Shown here: piece after piece, positions 55,632-64,000 of the stretch | Position numbering within the stretch: position 1 is the stretch's first letter | How the letters are laid out: each line of letters starts with the position of its first letter | Origin: Devosia sp. 67-54 | GTDB lineage: Bacteria > Pseudomonadota > Alphaproteobacteria > Rhizobiales > Devosiaceae | Assembly: GCF_001899075.1 (NCBI RefSeq) | Contig: NZ_MKVA01000011.1 | Span: forward strand, 620,001-684,000 | Length of the DNA stretch: 64,000 nt | Direction: 5' to 3' | The notes under the pieces: generated by a model | What the model was told of the DNA's origin: nothing | The model's database searches: none | The model's input: the letters and a program-made list of their open reading frames with translations, nothing else | Position numbers and translations under genes: made by a program

Positions 55632-58304
55632 ATGGTTTTGGGCAGTGTCCGCAAGGCACTCGCGGCCGTTTTTCGGCCCACCAATCTGATTGGCAGCGTC
55701 GCGCTGGTCGTGGTGATCGGCTCGGCGGTGTTTGCCGACATGCAGAACCGCGCCCTGCAGGAGCAGCAGGTGCGGGCCCTGGTCAGCCGCCAGGTCAGCG
55801 TGCTGCGCGCCCGCCTCGAAGGCAACATCACCGGCAACATGCAGCTGGTGCGCGGCCTCGTCGGCACCATCGCCACCGAGCCCGACATGACGCAGCAGCG
55901 CTTCACCGCGCTCGCCGCCGAGCTGTTCGACGACAATTCGCAGTTGCGCGACATCGCCGGCGCGCCCGACCTCAAAATCTCGCTGCTCTATCCCGTCAAG
56001 GGCAACGAGGCGCTGCTCGGCGTCGACTACAACAGGCTCGACGACCAGCGCACCGCCATCCTTCGCGCCCGCGACCGGCGCGAGCTCATCCTCGCCGGTC
56101 CGGTCAAGCTGGTGCAGGGCGGCACCGGCTTCGTCGGCCGCTTCCCGGTCTTCACCGACGGCGCCGATGGCGTCGAGCGGTTCTGGGGCATCGTCTCGGC
56201 CGTGGTCGATGCCGACCTGCTCTACGCCTATAGCGGGCTGTTCGATGCCGAGCCCGGGCTCGACATCGCCCTGCGCGGCCCCGACGGCACCGGCGCCGCC
56301 GGCAGCGTGTTCTACGGCGACGCGGCGGTTCTCGACGACAACCCGGTCGTCGCCGACATCGCGCTGCCCACCGGCTCGTGGCAGATCCTCGGCCGTCCCG
56401 CCGCCGGCTGGGCGGCGGCCCTGCCGAGCCCGCTGGTCTTCCGGTTCGGCCTGGCGCTCGCTGTGGCGCTGGTCCTCATCCCGCTGTTTGTCGGCCGCCA
56501 TCTGATCAACGAGCGGGCCCGCAACATCGGCATCCTGCGCCAGCGCGAGCACCAGCTCGACGTGCTGTCGCGCCGCCTCGGGCTGGCGCTCGACACCTCG
56601 CAGGTCGGCGTCTGGGACTACAACATCGATACCGACCATCTGGTCTGGGACGACCGCATGAACGACCTCTACGGTCAGCCCCGCGACGGCCAGCCGCGCA
56701 ATTACGGCCATTGGCGCGACGCCCTGCATCCCGACGACCGGCCGCGCGCCGCCCGCGAATTCGACGAGGCGGTGCGTCTGCGCGGCCGCTACGTCTCCGA
56801 GTTCCGCCTGCGCCTTTCCGACGGCGCCGAGCGCGTCATCCGCGCCATCGGCGCCTGCTACCGCGAGCAGGACGGCTCCACCCGCGTCGTCGGCTGCAAC
56901 TGGGACGTGACCGACGACGTCGCCAACAAGCAGGCGCTCGAGCGCGCCAAGGCCGAGGCCGAAGCCCGCAACGCCGAGCTGGTCGAGGCCACCGCGCGCA
57001 TCGAGCACACCTCGCTGCACGACGCGCTCACCGGCCTGCCCAACCGCCGCTATCTCGACCGCTTCCTCAGCGAGCGCGCCGCCGCCACCGGCGACGAGTC
57101 CGGCATCGCGCTGCTGCACATCGACCTCGACCGCTTCAAGCAGATCAACGACACGCTGGGGCATGCGGCGGGCGACGCCATGCTGGTGCACGCCGCCAAT
57201 GTGTTGCGCGAGAACGTGCATGACGGGGACTTCGTGGCGCGCATCGGTGGCGACGAGTTTGTCGTGGTGAGCGCGCTGCGCAACGGCCGCCGCGATCTGA
57301 CCCGGCTCGCCTCGCGCATCATCGACCGGATGCGCCACCCGATGCCCTATATGGGCCACGAATGCCGCTGCGGCGTCTCGGTCGGCATCGCCTATCAGCG
57401 CGCCGGCAAGGTCGACGACAAGCGCCTGCTGATCGACGCCGACATCGCGCTCTATCGCGCCAAGGGCCGCGGCCGCAACCGCTACGAATTCTTCACCGCA
57501 GCGCTGCAGGCCGAGATCGTCTCGACCAAGCAGATGGCCGACGACATCCTCAGCGGCATCGAGCAGGGCCAGTTCATCGCCTGGTACCAGCCGCAATTCG
57601 ACGCCCGCACGCACGAGGTGAGCGGCGTCGAGGCGCTGGCCCGCTGGGAGCACCCGACGCGCGGCGTCGTGCCACCCGATCTGTTCATGCCCATCGCCGA
57701 GGACCTCAACGTCGTCGCCACCATCGACCGCATGATCCTCGAGCAGACCCTCGCCTGGATGGACGTGTGGCGCGCCCAGGGCATCGTCGTGCCGCGCGCC
57801 TCGGTCAACGTCTCGGCCCGCCGCCTGCGCGACGAGAATCTGATCAAAAGCCTCAGGAAGCTCGACATCGCGCCCGGCAGCATCAGCTTCGAGCTGGTCG
57901 AATCCATCTATCTCGACGAGAGCGACGACATCGTCGCCTTCAACATCGACCAGATCCGCGAGCTCGGCATCGACATCGAGATCGACGATTTCGGCACCGG
58001 CTACGCCTCCATCGTCAGCCTGCTCAAGCTCCGGCCGCGGCGCCTCAAGATCGACCGGCAATTGGTGATGCCGGTGGTCGAGTCCGAAAGCCAGCGCCAG
58101 CTCATCGCCTCGATCGTCGACATCGGCCATTCGCTCGGCATCGGCGTTGTCGCCGAAGGGGTGGAAACCGACGAGCACGCCCGCATCGTCACCGACCTGC
58201 AGGCCGACGTGCTGCAGGGCTACGCCTTCGCGAGGCCACTTAGCCCCAACAGCCTCGAGCGCTTCCTCGCCAACTGGCAGGACCGCAAGATCCGCGCCGC
58301 CTGA
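55632..58304 (+). CDS. CHASE-like/PAS/GGDEF/EAL bifunctional c-di-GMP enzyme
   Basis: Periplasmic N-terminal domain, PAS (WDYNIDTDHLVWDDRMNDLYG), GGDEF (ARIGGDEFVVVSAL), EAL (GVEALARWEHP...DDFGTGYASIVSLLKLRPRRLKIDRQLV). Confidence 0.92.
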   Translation: MVLGSVRKALAAVFRPTNLIGSVALVVVIGSAVFADMQNRALQEQQVRALVSRQVSVLRARLEGNITGNMQLVRGLVGTIATEPDMTQQRFTALAAELFDDNSQLRDIAGAPDLKISLLYPVKGNEALLGVDYNRLDDQRTAILRARDRRELILAGPVKLVQGGTGFVGRFPVFTDGADGVERFWGIVSAVVDADLLYAYSGLFDAEPGLDIALRGPDGTGAAGSVFYGDAAVLDDNPVVADIALPTGSWQILGRPAAGWAAALPSPLVFRFGLALAVALVLIPLFVGRHLINERARNIGILRQREHQLDVLSRRLGLALDTSQVGVWDYNIDTDHLVWDDRMNDLYGQPRDGQPRNYGHWRDALHPDDRPRAAREFDEAVRLRGRYVSEFRLRLSDGAERVIRAIGACYREQDGSTRVVGCNWDVTDDVANKQALERAKAEAEARNAELVEATARIEHTSLHDALTGLPNRRYLDRFLSERAAATGDESGIALLHIDLDRFKQINDTLGHAAGDAMLVHAANVLRENVHDGDFVARIGGDEFVVVSALRNGRRDLTRLASRIIDRMRHPMPYMGHECRCGVSVGIAYQRAGKVDDKRLLIDADIALYRAKGRGRNRYEFFTAALQAEIVSTKQMADDILSGIEQGQFIAWYQPQFDARTHEVSGVEALARWEHPTRGVVPPDLFMPIAEDLNVVATIDRMILEQTLAWMDVWRAQGIVVPRASVNVSARRLRDENLIKSLRKLDIAPGSISFELVESIYLDESDDIVAFNIDQIRELGIDIEIDDFGTGYASIVSLLKLRPRRLKIDRQLVMPVVESESQRQLIASIVDIGHSLGIGVVAEGVETDEHARIVTDLQADVLQGYAFARPLSPNSLERFLANWQDRKIRAA

Positions 58305-58309
58305 CTCAG

Positions 58310-58359
58310 CGGTTGGCCGAGCGAGCGCGTTTGCGATCGCTCGGTCCAGAGCGTAAAAA
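58310..58359. repeat. Type D palindromic repeat, intergenic copy
   Basis: cggttggccgagcgagcgcgtttgcgatcgctcggtccagagcgtaaaaa; homologous to the 54-bp units inside hrpB. Confidence 0.88.
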
Positions 58360-58363
58360 GCCT

Positions 58364-59404
58364 CTACCCCACCGGCACCCACACCACGTCGTCGATGCGC
58401 GGCGCGCCCGTCGCCAGCATCACCAGCCGGTCGAAGCCCAGCGCCACCCCGCTCGCCTCCGGCATCAGCGCCAGCGCCGCGAGAAACTCCTCGTCGAGCG
58501 GATAGCGCTCGCCATAGAGCCGCTGCTTTTCGTCCATCTCGGCCGTCAGGTTGCGCCGCTGCATTTCGGGGTCGATCAATTCGCCGAAGCCGTTGCTGAG
58601 CTCGACGCCGCAGGCATAGATCTCGAACCGCTCCGCCACCCGCGGATCGTCGGCGCAGCGCCGCGCCAGCGCCGCCTCGCACGCCGGATAGCGGTCGAGG
58701 ATGGTGACCCGCCCCATGCCGAGCTCGGGCTCCACCCGCTCGACCAGCACGCGCGTGAACAGGTACGACCAGGTGTGCTCCGCCGGCACCGCCAGCCCGG
58801 CGCGCCGCAGCTCGCTCGCCAGCGCCGCGGCGTCGGGCCGTCCGTCCGCCCCGATCGTCGCCAGCAGGTCGATGCCGGCGTGGCGCGCGAAGGCGTCCGC
58901 CACGCTCAGCCGCTCCGCCGCCGCGAACGGATCGGCCGTCCTGCCCTTGCCGCGCAGCTCCGCCGCCCCCGTCACCCGCGCCGCGAGGCGGATCATCTCG
59001 AGGCAGTCGTCCATCACCGCGGCATAGGGCTCGCCCGCCCGGTACCATTCGAGCATGGTGAACTCCGGATGGTGCGTGCCGGTGCGCTCGCGGTTGCGCC
59101 AGACGTGGCCGATGCTGGCGATGCGCCGCTCGCCCGCCGCCAGCAGCTTCTTCATCGAAAATTCCGGCGAAGTGTGCAGGTACCGCGTCTCGGCCCGCCC
59201 CGCCTCGTCGATCAGTTCGGTCGAAAAGGCGTGCAGATGCGCCTCGTTGCCCGGCGAGCGCTGCAGTCCCGGCGGGTCGACCAGCACGAAATCGTGCCGC
59301 GCGAAATAGGCGCGGATCGCCGCTTCGATGCGGTTGCGGGCCAGAAGGACCGGCCGCCGGTCGGCGTGGCGCGCGGGGCTCCACCAGGGCGTGGTCTCGG
59401 CCAA
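58364..59404 (-). CDS. epmA: EF-P--(R)-beta-lysine ligase (EpmA/GenX/PoxA-like); TTG start inferred
   Basis: RYLHTSPEFSMKKLLAAGERRIASIGHVWRNRERTGTHHPEFTMLEWYRAGEPY...ELSNGFGELID...EASGVALGFDRLVMLATG. Confidence 0.9.
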   Translation of the reverse strand: MAETTPWWSPARHADRRPVLLARNRIEAAIRAYFARHDFVLVDPPGLQRSPGNEAHLHAFSTELIDEAGRAETRYLHTSPEFSMKKLLAAGERRIASIGHVWRNRERTGTHHPEFTMLEWYRAGEPYAAVMDDCLEMIRLAARVTGAAELRGKGRTADPFAAAERLSVADAFARHAGIDLLATIGADGRPDAAALASELRRAGLAVPAEHTWSYLFTRVLVERVEPELGMGRVTILDRYPACEAALARRCADDPRVAERFEIYACGVELSNGFGELIDPEMQRRNLTAEMDEKQRLYGERYPLDEEFLAALALMPEASGVALGFDRLVMLATGAPRIDDVVWVPVG

Positions 59405-59502
59405 GTTTGATTCCTGCCGGAAATTAGGATAGTTGGCGCCCGAAATTGCGTTTCGCGCCGCCGCTCTGTAGGCCGCCGCCCCCATCCGAACAAGGAAGAA
59501 AA

Positions 59503-60072
59503 ATGGTCAAAGTCATTGCCTCGTCGCTGCGCAAGGGCCAGGTCGTCGATCAGGACGGCAAGCTCTATGTCGTGCTGACGGCCGAAAACATCCATCCGGG
59601 CAAGGGCGCCTCGGTGACCCAGGTCGACATGCGCCGCATCACCGACGGCGTGAAGGTCTCCGAGCGCTGGCGCACCACCGAAATGGTGGAGAAGGCCGAC
59701 GTCGACGAGCGCGAATACCAGTATCTCTACAACGACGCCGAGGGCTACCATTTCATGGAGCCCACCACCTACGAGCAGATCGCCGTGCGCGAAGACGTGA
59801 TCGGCGACCAGAAGGCGTTCCTGCAGGACGGCATGAAGGTGTTCATGAAGACCTTCGAGGGCAATGCCCTCTCGATCGAGCTGCCGCAGCGCGTCACCCT
59901 CGAGATCGCCGAGACCGAACCGGTGGTGAAGGGCCAGACCGCCTCCTCCTCGTTCAAGACCGCCATCCTGTCGAACGGCGTCAAGACCATGGTGCCGCCC
60001 CACATCGGCGTCGGCACCCGCGTCGTGGTCATGACCGAAGACGCCTCCTACGTCGAACGCGCCAAGGACTGA
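59503..60072 (+). CDS. efp: Elongation factor P
   Basis: [46 protein letters not shown]...[33 protein letters not shown]. Confidence 0.97.
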   Translation: MVKVIASSLRKGQVVDQDGKLYVVLTAENIHPGKGASVTQVDMRRITDGVKVSERWRTTEMVEKADVDEREYQYLYNDAEGYHFMEPTTYEQIAVREDVIGDQKAFLQDGMKVFMKTFEGNALSIELPQRVTLEIAETEPVVKGQTASSSFKTAILSNGVKTMVPPHIGVGTRVVVMTEDASYVERAKD

Positions 60073-60093
60073 ACCCAAACAACTCCCTCGGTC

Positions 60094-60171
60094 GGTCCCC
60101 TCGCCCCTCAGGGGAGAGGGTAGCGCAGCTCGGAGCGAAGCGACGTAGCGAAGCTGGGTGAGGGGTGCGAT
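60094..60171. repeat. Dispersed palindromic repeat (type B)
   Basis: gtcccctcgcccctcaggggagagggtagcgcagctcggagcgaagcgacgtagcgaagctgggtgaggggtgc. Confidence 0.85.
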
Positions 60172-60230
60172 GGCGCACCTTGCACGTTGCGGGTAGCAGC
60201 GCGCGAACCGATAGATCGTCCCCACCCACC

Positions 60231-60372
60231 GGGTCATTCCCGCGAAAGCGGGAACCTCCGTTTGCCGGACACGCAGTCGGCAGCGCGGCGACGAGCCGGG
60301 CGACGCCCGGCCAGATCCCGAGTGCCCCGCTCCCGCTGCCAACGGAGGTTCCCGCTCTTGCGGCAATGACCC
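60231..60372. repeat. 142-bp element with about 32-bp terminal inverted repeats (type C related)
   Basis: gggtcattcccgcgaaagcgggaacctccgtt ... aacggaggttcccgctcttgcggcaatgaccc, 3 mismatches by eye. Confidence 0.85.
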
Positions 60373-60491
60373 CGGGAGAATGTGCAGCAGCGCCAGCCTT
60401 GTTGCCTCCCCTCCCGCCTCATATGTTGTGAGGTGACATCGCCTGCGGCCGCTGCCGGCCGCGGCGTCCCTTTCACCGAAAGGCAACGCCC

Positions 60492-61397
60492 ATGGACATC
60501 GACACCGCCATCAAGTCCATCGTCGCCGTGCGCACCCATATTCCCGAGGATGCCTTCACCGCGTCCGGCCTCGGCACGCGCCGCGAGGGCAGCGGCGTCG
60601 TCATCTCCGAAAAGGGGCTGGTGCTCACCATCGGCTATCTCATCACCGAGGCCGAGGAGGTGTGGCTGACCCTGCAGGATGGCCGCGTCGTCGCCGGCCA
60701 CGCGCTCGCCTACGACCAGGAGACCGGCTTCGGCCTCATCCAGGCGCTGGGGCCGCTCGGCCTGCCGGCGCTGCCGCTCGGCAAGGCCGGCGCCACGCGC
60801 CTCGGCGACGCCGTGACCTTTGCCGACGGCACCGGCAATGCGGTGCGCGCCTCGATCGTCGCCAAGCAGGAATTCGCCGGCTATTGGGAATATCTGCTCG
60901 ACGAGGCGATCTTCATCGCCCCGGCGCATCCCTCCTGGGGCGGCGCCGGCATGCTGGGCGCCGACGGCAAGCTGCTCGGCATCGGCTCGCTGCGCCTGCA
61001 GATGATCCAGAACGGCGCCGTCGCCGACATCAACATGGTGGTGCCCATCGACCTGTTGCCGCCCATCCTCGACGATCTGGTGACCCGCGGTGCCGTCGAC
61101 CGCCCGCCGCGCCCGTGGCTCGGCGTGTTCACCGCCGAGAGCGACGGCGACGTGGTGGTGATGAACGTCTCCGACAATTCCCCCGCCGACAAGGCCGGGC
61201 TCAAGCGCGGCGACATCATCTCCGACATCCGCGACCAGCAGATCTCCGGCCTCGCCGATTTCTACCGCAAGGTCTGGGGCAGCGGCCCGGCCGGCGCCGA
61301 AGTCGCCATGCGCATCGTGCGCGACGGCCGCGACACCTGGGTGCGCGTCAAATCCGCCGACCGCACCAGCTATCTGCGCCGCCCGCATTTGCAATAA
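60492..61397 (+). CDS. HtrA/DegP-like trypsin-fold plus PDZ protein lacking the canonical catalytic triad
   Basis: GSGVVISEKGLVLTIGYLITEAEEVWLTL...HPSWGGAGMLGADGKLLGIGSL...PRPWLGVFTAESDGDVVVMNVSDNSPADKAGLKRGDIISDI. Confidence 0.8.
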   Translation: MDIDTAIKSIVAVRTHIPEDAFTASGLGTRREGSGVVISEKGLVLTIGYLITEAEEVWLTLQDGRVVAGHALAYDQETGFGLIQALGPLGLPALPLGKAGATRLGDAVTFADGTGNAVRASIVAKQEFAGYWEYLLDEAIFIAPAHPSWGGAGMLGADGKLLGIGSLRLQMIQNGAVADINMVVPIDLLPPILDDLVTRGAVDRPPRPWLGVFTAESDGDVVVMNVSDNSPADKAGLKRGDIISDIRDQQISGLADFYRKVWGSGPAGAEVAMRIVRDGRDTWVRVKSADRTSYLRRPHLQ

Positions 61398-61497
61398 GCG
61401 CCAGCAGTCGGGACTCCTCTCCCGCTCGCGGGGGAAGGAGCCCCACTGCGACGCCCTGGAACGCCAGTTCGGCTTGCACCACTGGCGTTTCCCCCAG

Positions 61498-61882
61498 CCT
61501 CACCTCGCCCCTTCAGGGGAGAGAGCCTGCCCCGGACTTGATCCGGGGTCGGCGCCTTGGCGAGCAGAGCGAGCCTAGAAGCCGGGTGAGGGGTGCGATC
61601 TCTCGTTTCGAGCGGTGCTGCCGCAACGCGCAAGGTTCACCGCCGCACCCCTCACCCAGCTCCGCTACGTCGCTGTCGCTCCGAAGCTGCGCTAACGCGT
61701 GCTAGCTCCCCCCGGCTGCGCCGTAGGGGAGGATCCGACTGCAGCCCTTCGGTCTTCCTCCATCTCGCAGTCAGCCTCACCTCGCCCCTTCAGGGGAGAG
61801 GTCGCGCGCTTGGCGAGCGCAGCGAGCCTAGCAAGCGGGTGAGGGGTGCGATACTTCCTCCGAGCGGTGCTGCCGCAACGCG
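61498..61882. repeat. Cluster of type B repeats: two direct copies, one inverted copy, and a nested palindrome CCCCGGACTTGATCCGGGG
   Basis: cctcacctcgccccttcaggggagag...gagcctag[a/c]aagc..ggtgaggggtgcgat at 61498 and 61774; reverse-oriented cacccctcacccagctccgctacgtcgct at about 61645; palindrome at 61530-61548. Confidence 0.85.
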
Positions 61883-61916
61883 CCACCTTCTCCCCCGACA
61901 TGGAACGCCGATCCAG

Positions 61917-62399
61917 TTACCGCCACAGCTCCAGCAGTGGCCCGTCCACGCCGTGCACCGGGTCGGCCGGGGGCAGGGGGACCTTGCTGATCCGCAGCTC
62001 GGCCTCGGGGCTGCGCTCGCGGCAGATGTCGTACTGCACCTGCCCGGGCGGATAGGCGCCGACCACCTCGAAATCGTCGCTGCTTCCAAGGTTGCGATGG
62101 CCGGTGCCGGCCGGCAGCACCAGCACGTCGCCGGCGCGCACCTCGATCGCCCGGCCGTCTTCGCCGCCGAGGCGCAGCGTGGCGCTGCCGCGGGCGATCC
62201 CCAGCACCTCGTGCGCATTCGAATGGTAGTGGTCGAAATCGTAGATGCCGTCGTGCCACAGGCCGGTCCAGCCATTGCGCTCGAACAGCGCGTCGAACCC
62301 GTCGCCGGCGTGCGCCCCGCGGTAGATCAGCACCGGCAGCCGGCTGTTGGGCATGCTGGCGCCGGGCGGCAGCATCAGCGTTTCGGGGCGGCTGGTCAT
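61917..62399 (-). CDS. Cupin-domain protein (YjlB-like)
   Basis: DGIYDFDHYHSNAHEVLGIARGSATLRLGGEDGRAIEVRAGDVLVLPAGTGHRNL. Confidence 0.8.
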   Translation of the reverse strand: MTSRPETLMLPPGASMPNSRLPVLIYRGAHAGDGFDALFERNGWTGLWHDGIYDFDHYHSNAHEVLGIARGSATLRLGGEDGRAIEVRAGDVLVLPAGTGHRNLGSSDDFEVVGAYPPGQVQYDICRERSPEAELRISKVPLPPADPVHGVDGPLLELWR

Positions 62400-62565
62400 G
62401 GCGTGGTCGAGCGGGCCGCGACGCACGGCGCCTCGCTCCGCCGCGCCCGATCCCGGGCGGGCCGGAACAACATGGACATCTCCTGGTCTTGCCGCCTAAC
62501 GCCCCAGCCGGCCCGGAAGTTGCCGCCGCTTGCGCCGGCCGGCGATTGCGGCCAAGACAGCGTCA

Positions 62566-64000
62566 ATGCCGCTGCCCATCGACGCCATCCTGCCCGCTCT
62601 GCTCGCCGCCCTTGCCGCCCACCCGCGGGCGGTGCTGGTCGCCCCGCCGGGCGCCGGCAAGACCACGCGCGTGCCGCTGGCCCTGCTGGCGGCGCTCCCG
62701 CGGTTGGCCGAGCGACCCGTCTCCGGGTCGCTCGGTCCAGAGCAGGAAGCAGAGCGGTTGGCCGAACGATCGCGTTTGCGATCGCTCGGTCCAGAGCAGG
62801 AAAAAGAGCCCTCGCCCGAACGACCCCATGGCAGGATCGTCATGCTGGAGCCGCGCCGGCTGGCGGCCCGCGCCGCAGCGCGTTTCATGGCGCAATCGCT
62901 GGGCGAGGCGGTGGGCGACACCGTCGGCTATCGCGTCCGCCTCGACACGCGGGTGGGCCCGCGCACGCGCATCGAGGTGGTGACCGAGGGCGTGTTCACC
63001 CGCATGCTGCTCGACGACCCCGAGCTCTCCGGCGTCGCCGCGGTGATCTTCGACGAATTCCACGAGCGCAGCCTCGATGCCGATCTCGGTCTGGCGCTGG
63101 CGCTCGACGCCATCGCGCTCCGCCCCGACCTGAGGCTGCTGGTGATGTCGGCCACGCTCGACGGCGCCCGCGTCGCCAAGCTCCTGGGGGATGCTCCGGT
63201 GCTCGAGAGCGAGGGCCGCGTCTTCCCGGTCGAGACCCGCTACGCGCCGCCTGATCCGCTGCAGCGGCTGGAGGACCAGGTGGCGGCGGCGGTGCTCGCG
63301 GCGCTGCGCAGCGATGCAGGGTCCATCCTCGTCTTCCTGCCGGGGCAGGGGGAGATCGCGCGCGTCGCCGAACGCCTCGCCGGCCGCGTCGGCGGCGACA
63401 CCGACATCGCCCCGCTCTACGGCCAGCTCGACGCCGCCGCGCAGGATCGCGCCATCGCCCCGGCGCCGGCCGGCCGCCGCAAGGTGGTGCTCGCCACCTC
63501 CATCGCCGAGACGTCGCTCACCATCGAGGGTATCCGCATCGTCGTCGATTCCGGCTATCGCCGCGTGCCGGTCTACGATCCGGCCACCGGCCTCAGCGCG
63601 CTGGAGACGCGCCGCGTGTCGCGCGCCGCCGCCGACCAGCGCCGCGGCCGTGCCGGCCGCACCGCGCCGGGCATCTGCTACCGGCTGTGGAGCGAGGGCC
63701 AGACCGGCGCGCTGGTGCCTTTCGATACGCCCGAAATCCTCAGCGCCGACCTCAGCGGGCTGGCGCTCGACCTCGCCAGCTGGGGCGTTTCCGACCCAGG
63801 GGCGCTGGCCTTCCTCGATCCGCCGCCGGCGCCCGCCTGGGCCGAGGCGGTGGCGCTGCTGCAAAAGCTAGAGGCGCTGGACGCGGCCGGTCGCATCACC
63901 GCCGAGGGCCGGGCGCTGGCGCGCCTGCCGCTGCATCCGCGCCTCGCCCACATGGTCCACGCCGCCGAGGATCGGGGCACCGCCGCCGAGCTCGCGGTGC
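62566..64000 (+). CDS. hrpB: ATP-dependent helicase HrpB, 3' end cut by window edge, with in-frame repeat insertion
   Basis: APPGAGKTTRVPLALL...IVMLEPRRLAARAAARFMAQSLGEAVGDTVGYRVR...VIFDEFHERSLDADLGLAL...LLVMSATLDG...FLPGQGEIARV...DQRRGRAGRTAPGICYRLWSE. Confidence 0.93.
   Translation, partial: MPLPIDAILPALLAALAAHPRAVLVAPPGAGKTTRVPLALLAALPRLAERPVSGSLGPEQEAERLAERSRLRSLGPEQEKEPSPERPHGRIVMLEPRRLAARAAARFMAQSLGEAVGDTVGYRVRLDTRVGPRTRIEVVTEGVFTRMLLDDPELSGVAAVIFDEFHERSLDADLGLALALDAIALRPDLRLLVMSATLDGARVAKLLGDAPVLESEGRVFPVETRYAPPDPLQRLEDQVAAAVLAALRSDAGSILVFLPGQGEIARVAERLAGRVGGDTDIAPLYGQLDAAAQDRAIAPAPAGRRKVVLATSIAETSLTIEGIRIVVDSGYRRVPVYDPATGLSALETRRVSRAAADQRRGRAGRTAPGICYRLWSEGQTGALVPFDTPEILSADLSGLALDLASWGVSDPGALAFLDPPPAPAWAEAVALLQKLEALDAAGRITAEGRALARLPLHPRLAHMVHAAEDRGTAAELAV
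62701..62808. repeat. Two tandem 54-bp type D palindromic units inside the hrpB reading frame
   Basis: 62701-62754 encodes RLAERPVSGSLGPEQEAE and 62755-62808 encodes RLAERSRLRSLGPEQEKE; each holds a hairpin. Confidence 0.95.

Noticed and set aside
55566-59384. 1272-aa minus-strand ORF
   Set aside because: Antisense shadow of the GGDEF-EAL gene running into an alternative frame of epmA.

Overview
The window is 64 kb of GC-rich, densely coding DNA, probably alphaproteobacterial and Hyphomicrobiales-like; taxonomy is inferred from gene content and repeat style only. I found no rRNA, tRNA, CRISPR array, phage module or transposase. Most of it is ordinary metabolism and transport: a 5'-partial treZ; DeoR/PP2C/Fe3+-type ABC transporter genes; ribokinase; an ABC-GDPD-IMPase-IolE operon; P450; MFS; a YehZYXW/OsmF-like osmoprotectant ABC operon; AraC/GH4/galactose dehydrogenase; a Liv-type ABC operon with a LivM-LivG fusion; an SSS-histidine kinase phosphorelay; uxuB/uxaC; atzE/atzG; GGDEF-EAL; epmA/efp; and hrpB. 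The most unusual region is 38.7-50.4 kb: a TIR-nSTAND-TM-WD40 protein, a secreted MORN-repeat protein, a Memo-CapA-like fusion, a membrane RyR-domain protein and a secreted caspase-FGE fusion. It looks like an uncharacterised conflict/stress-signalling cassette. The second notable signal is a palindromic repeat family. Two 54-bp units of one type sit in frame inside hrpB, with compensatory stem changes. A second type has become the C-terminal tail of the SSS-histidine kinase. There is also an in-frame amber codon in an ABC substrate-binding gene, and there are two HtrA-like proteins with degenerate catalytic residues.
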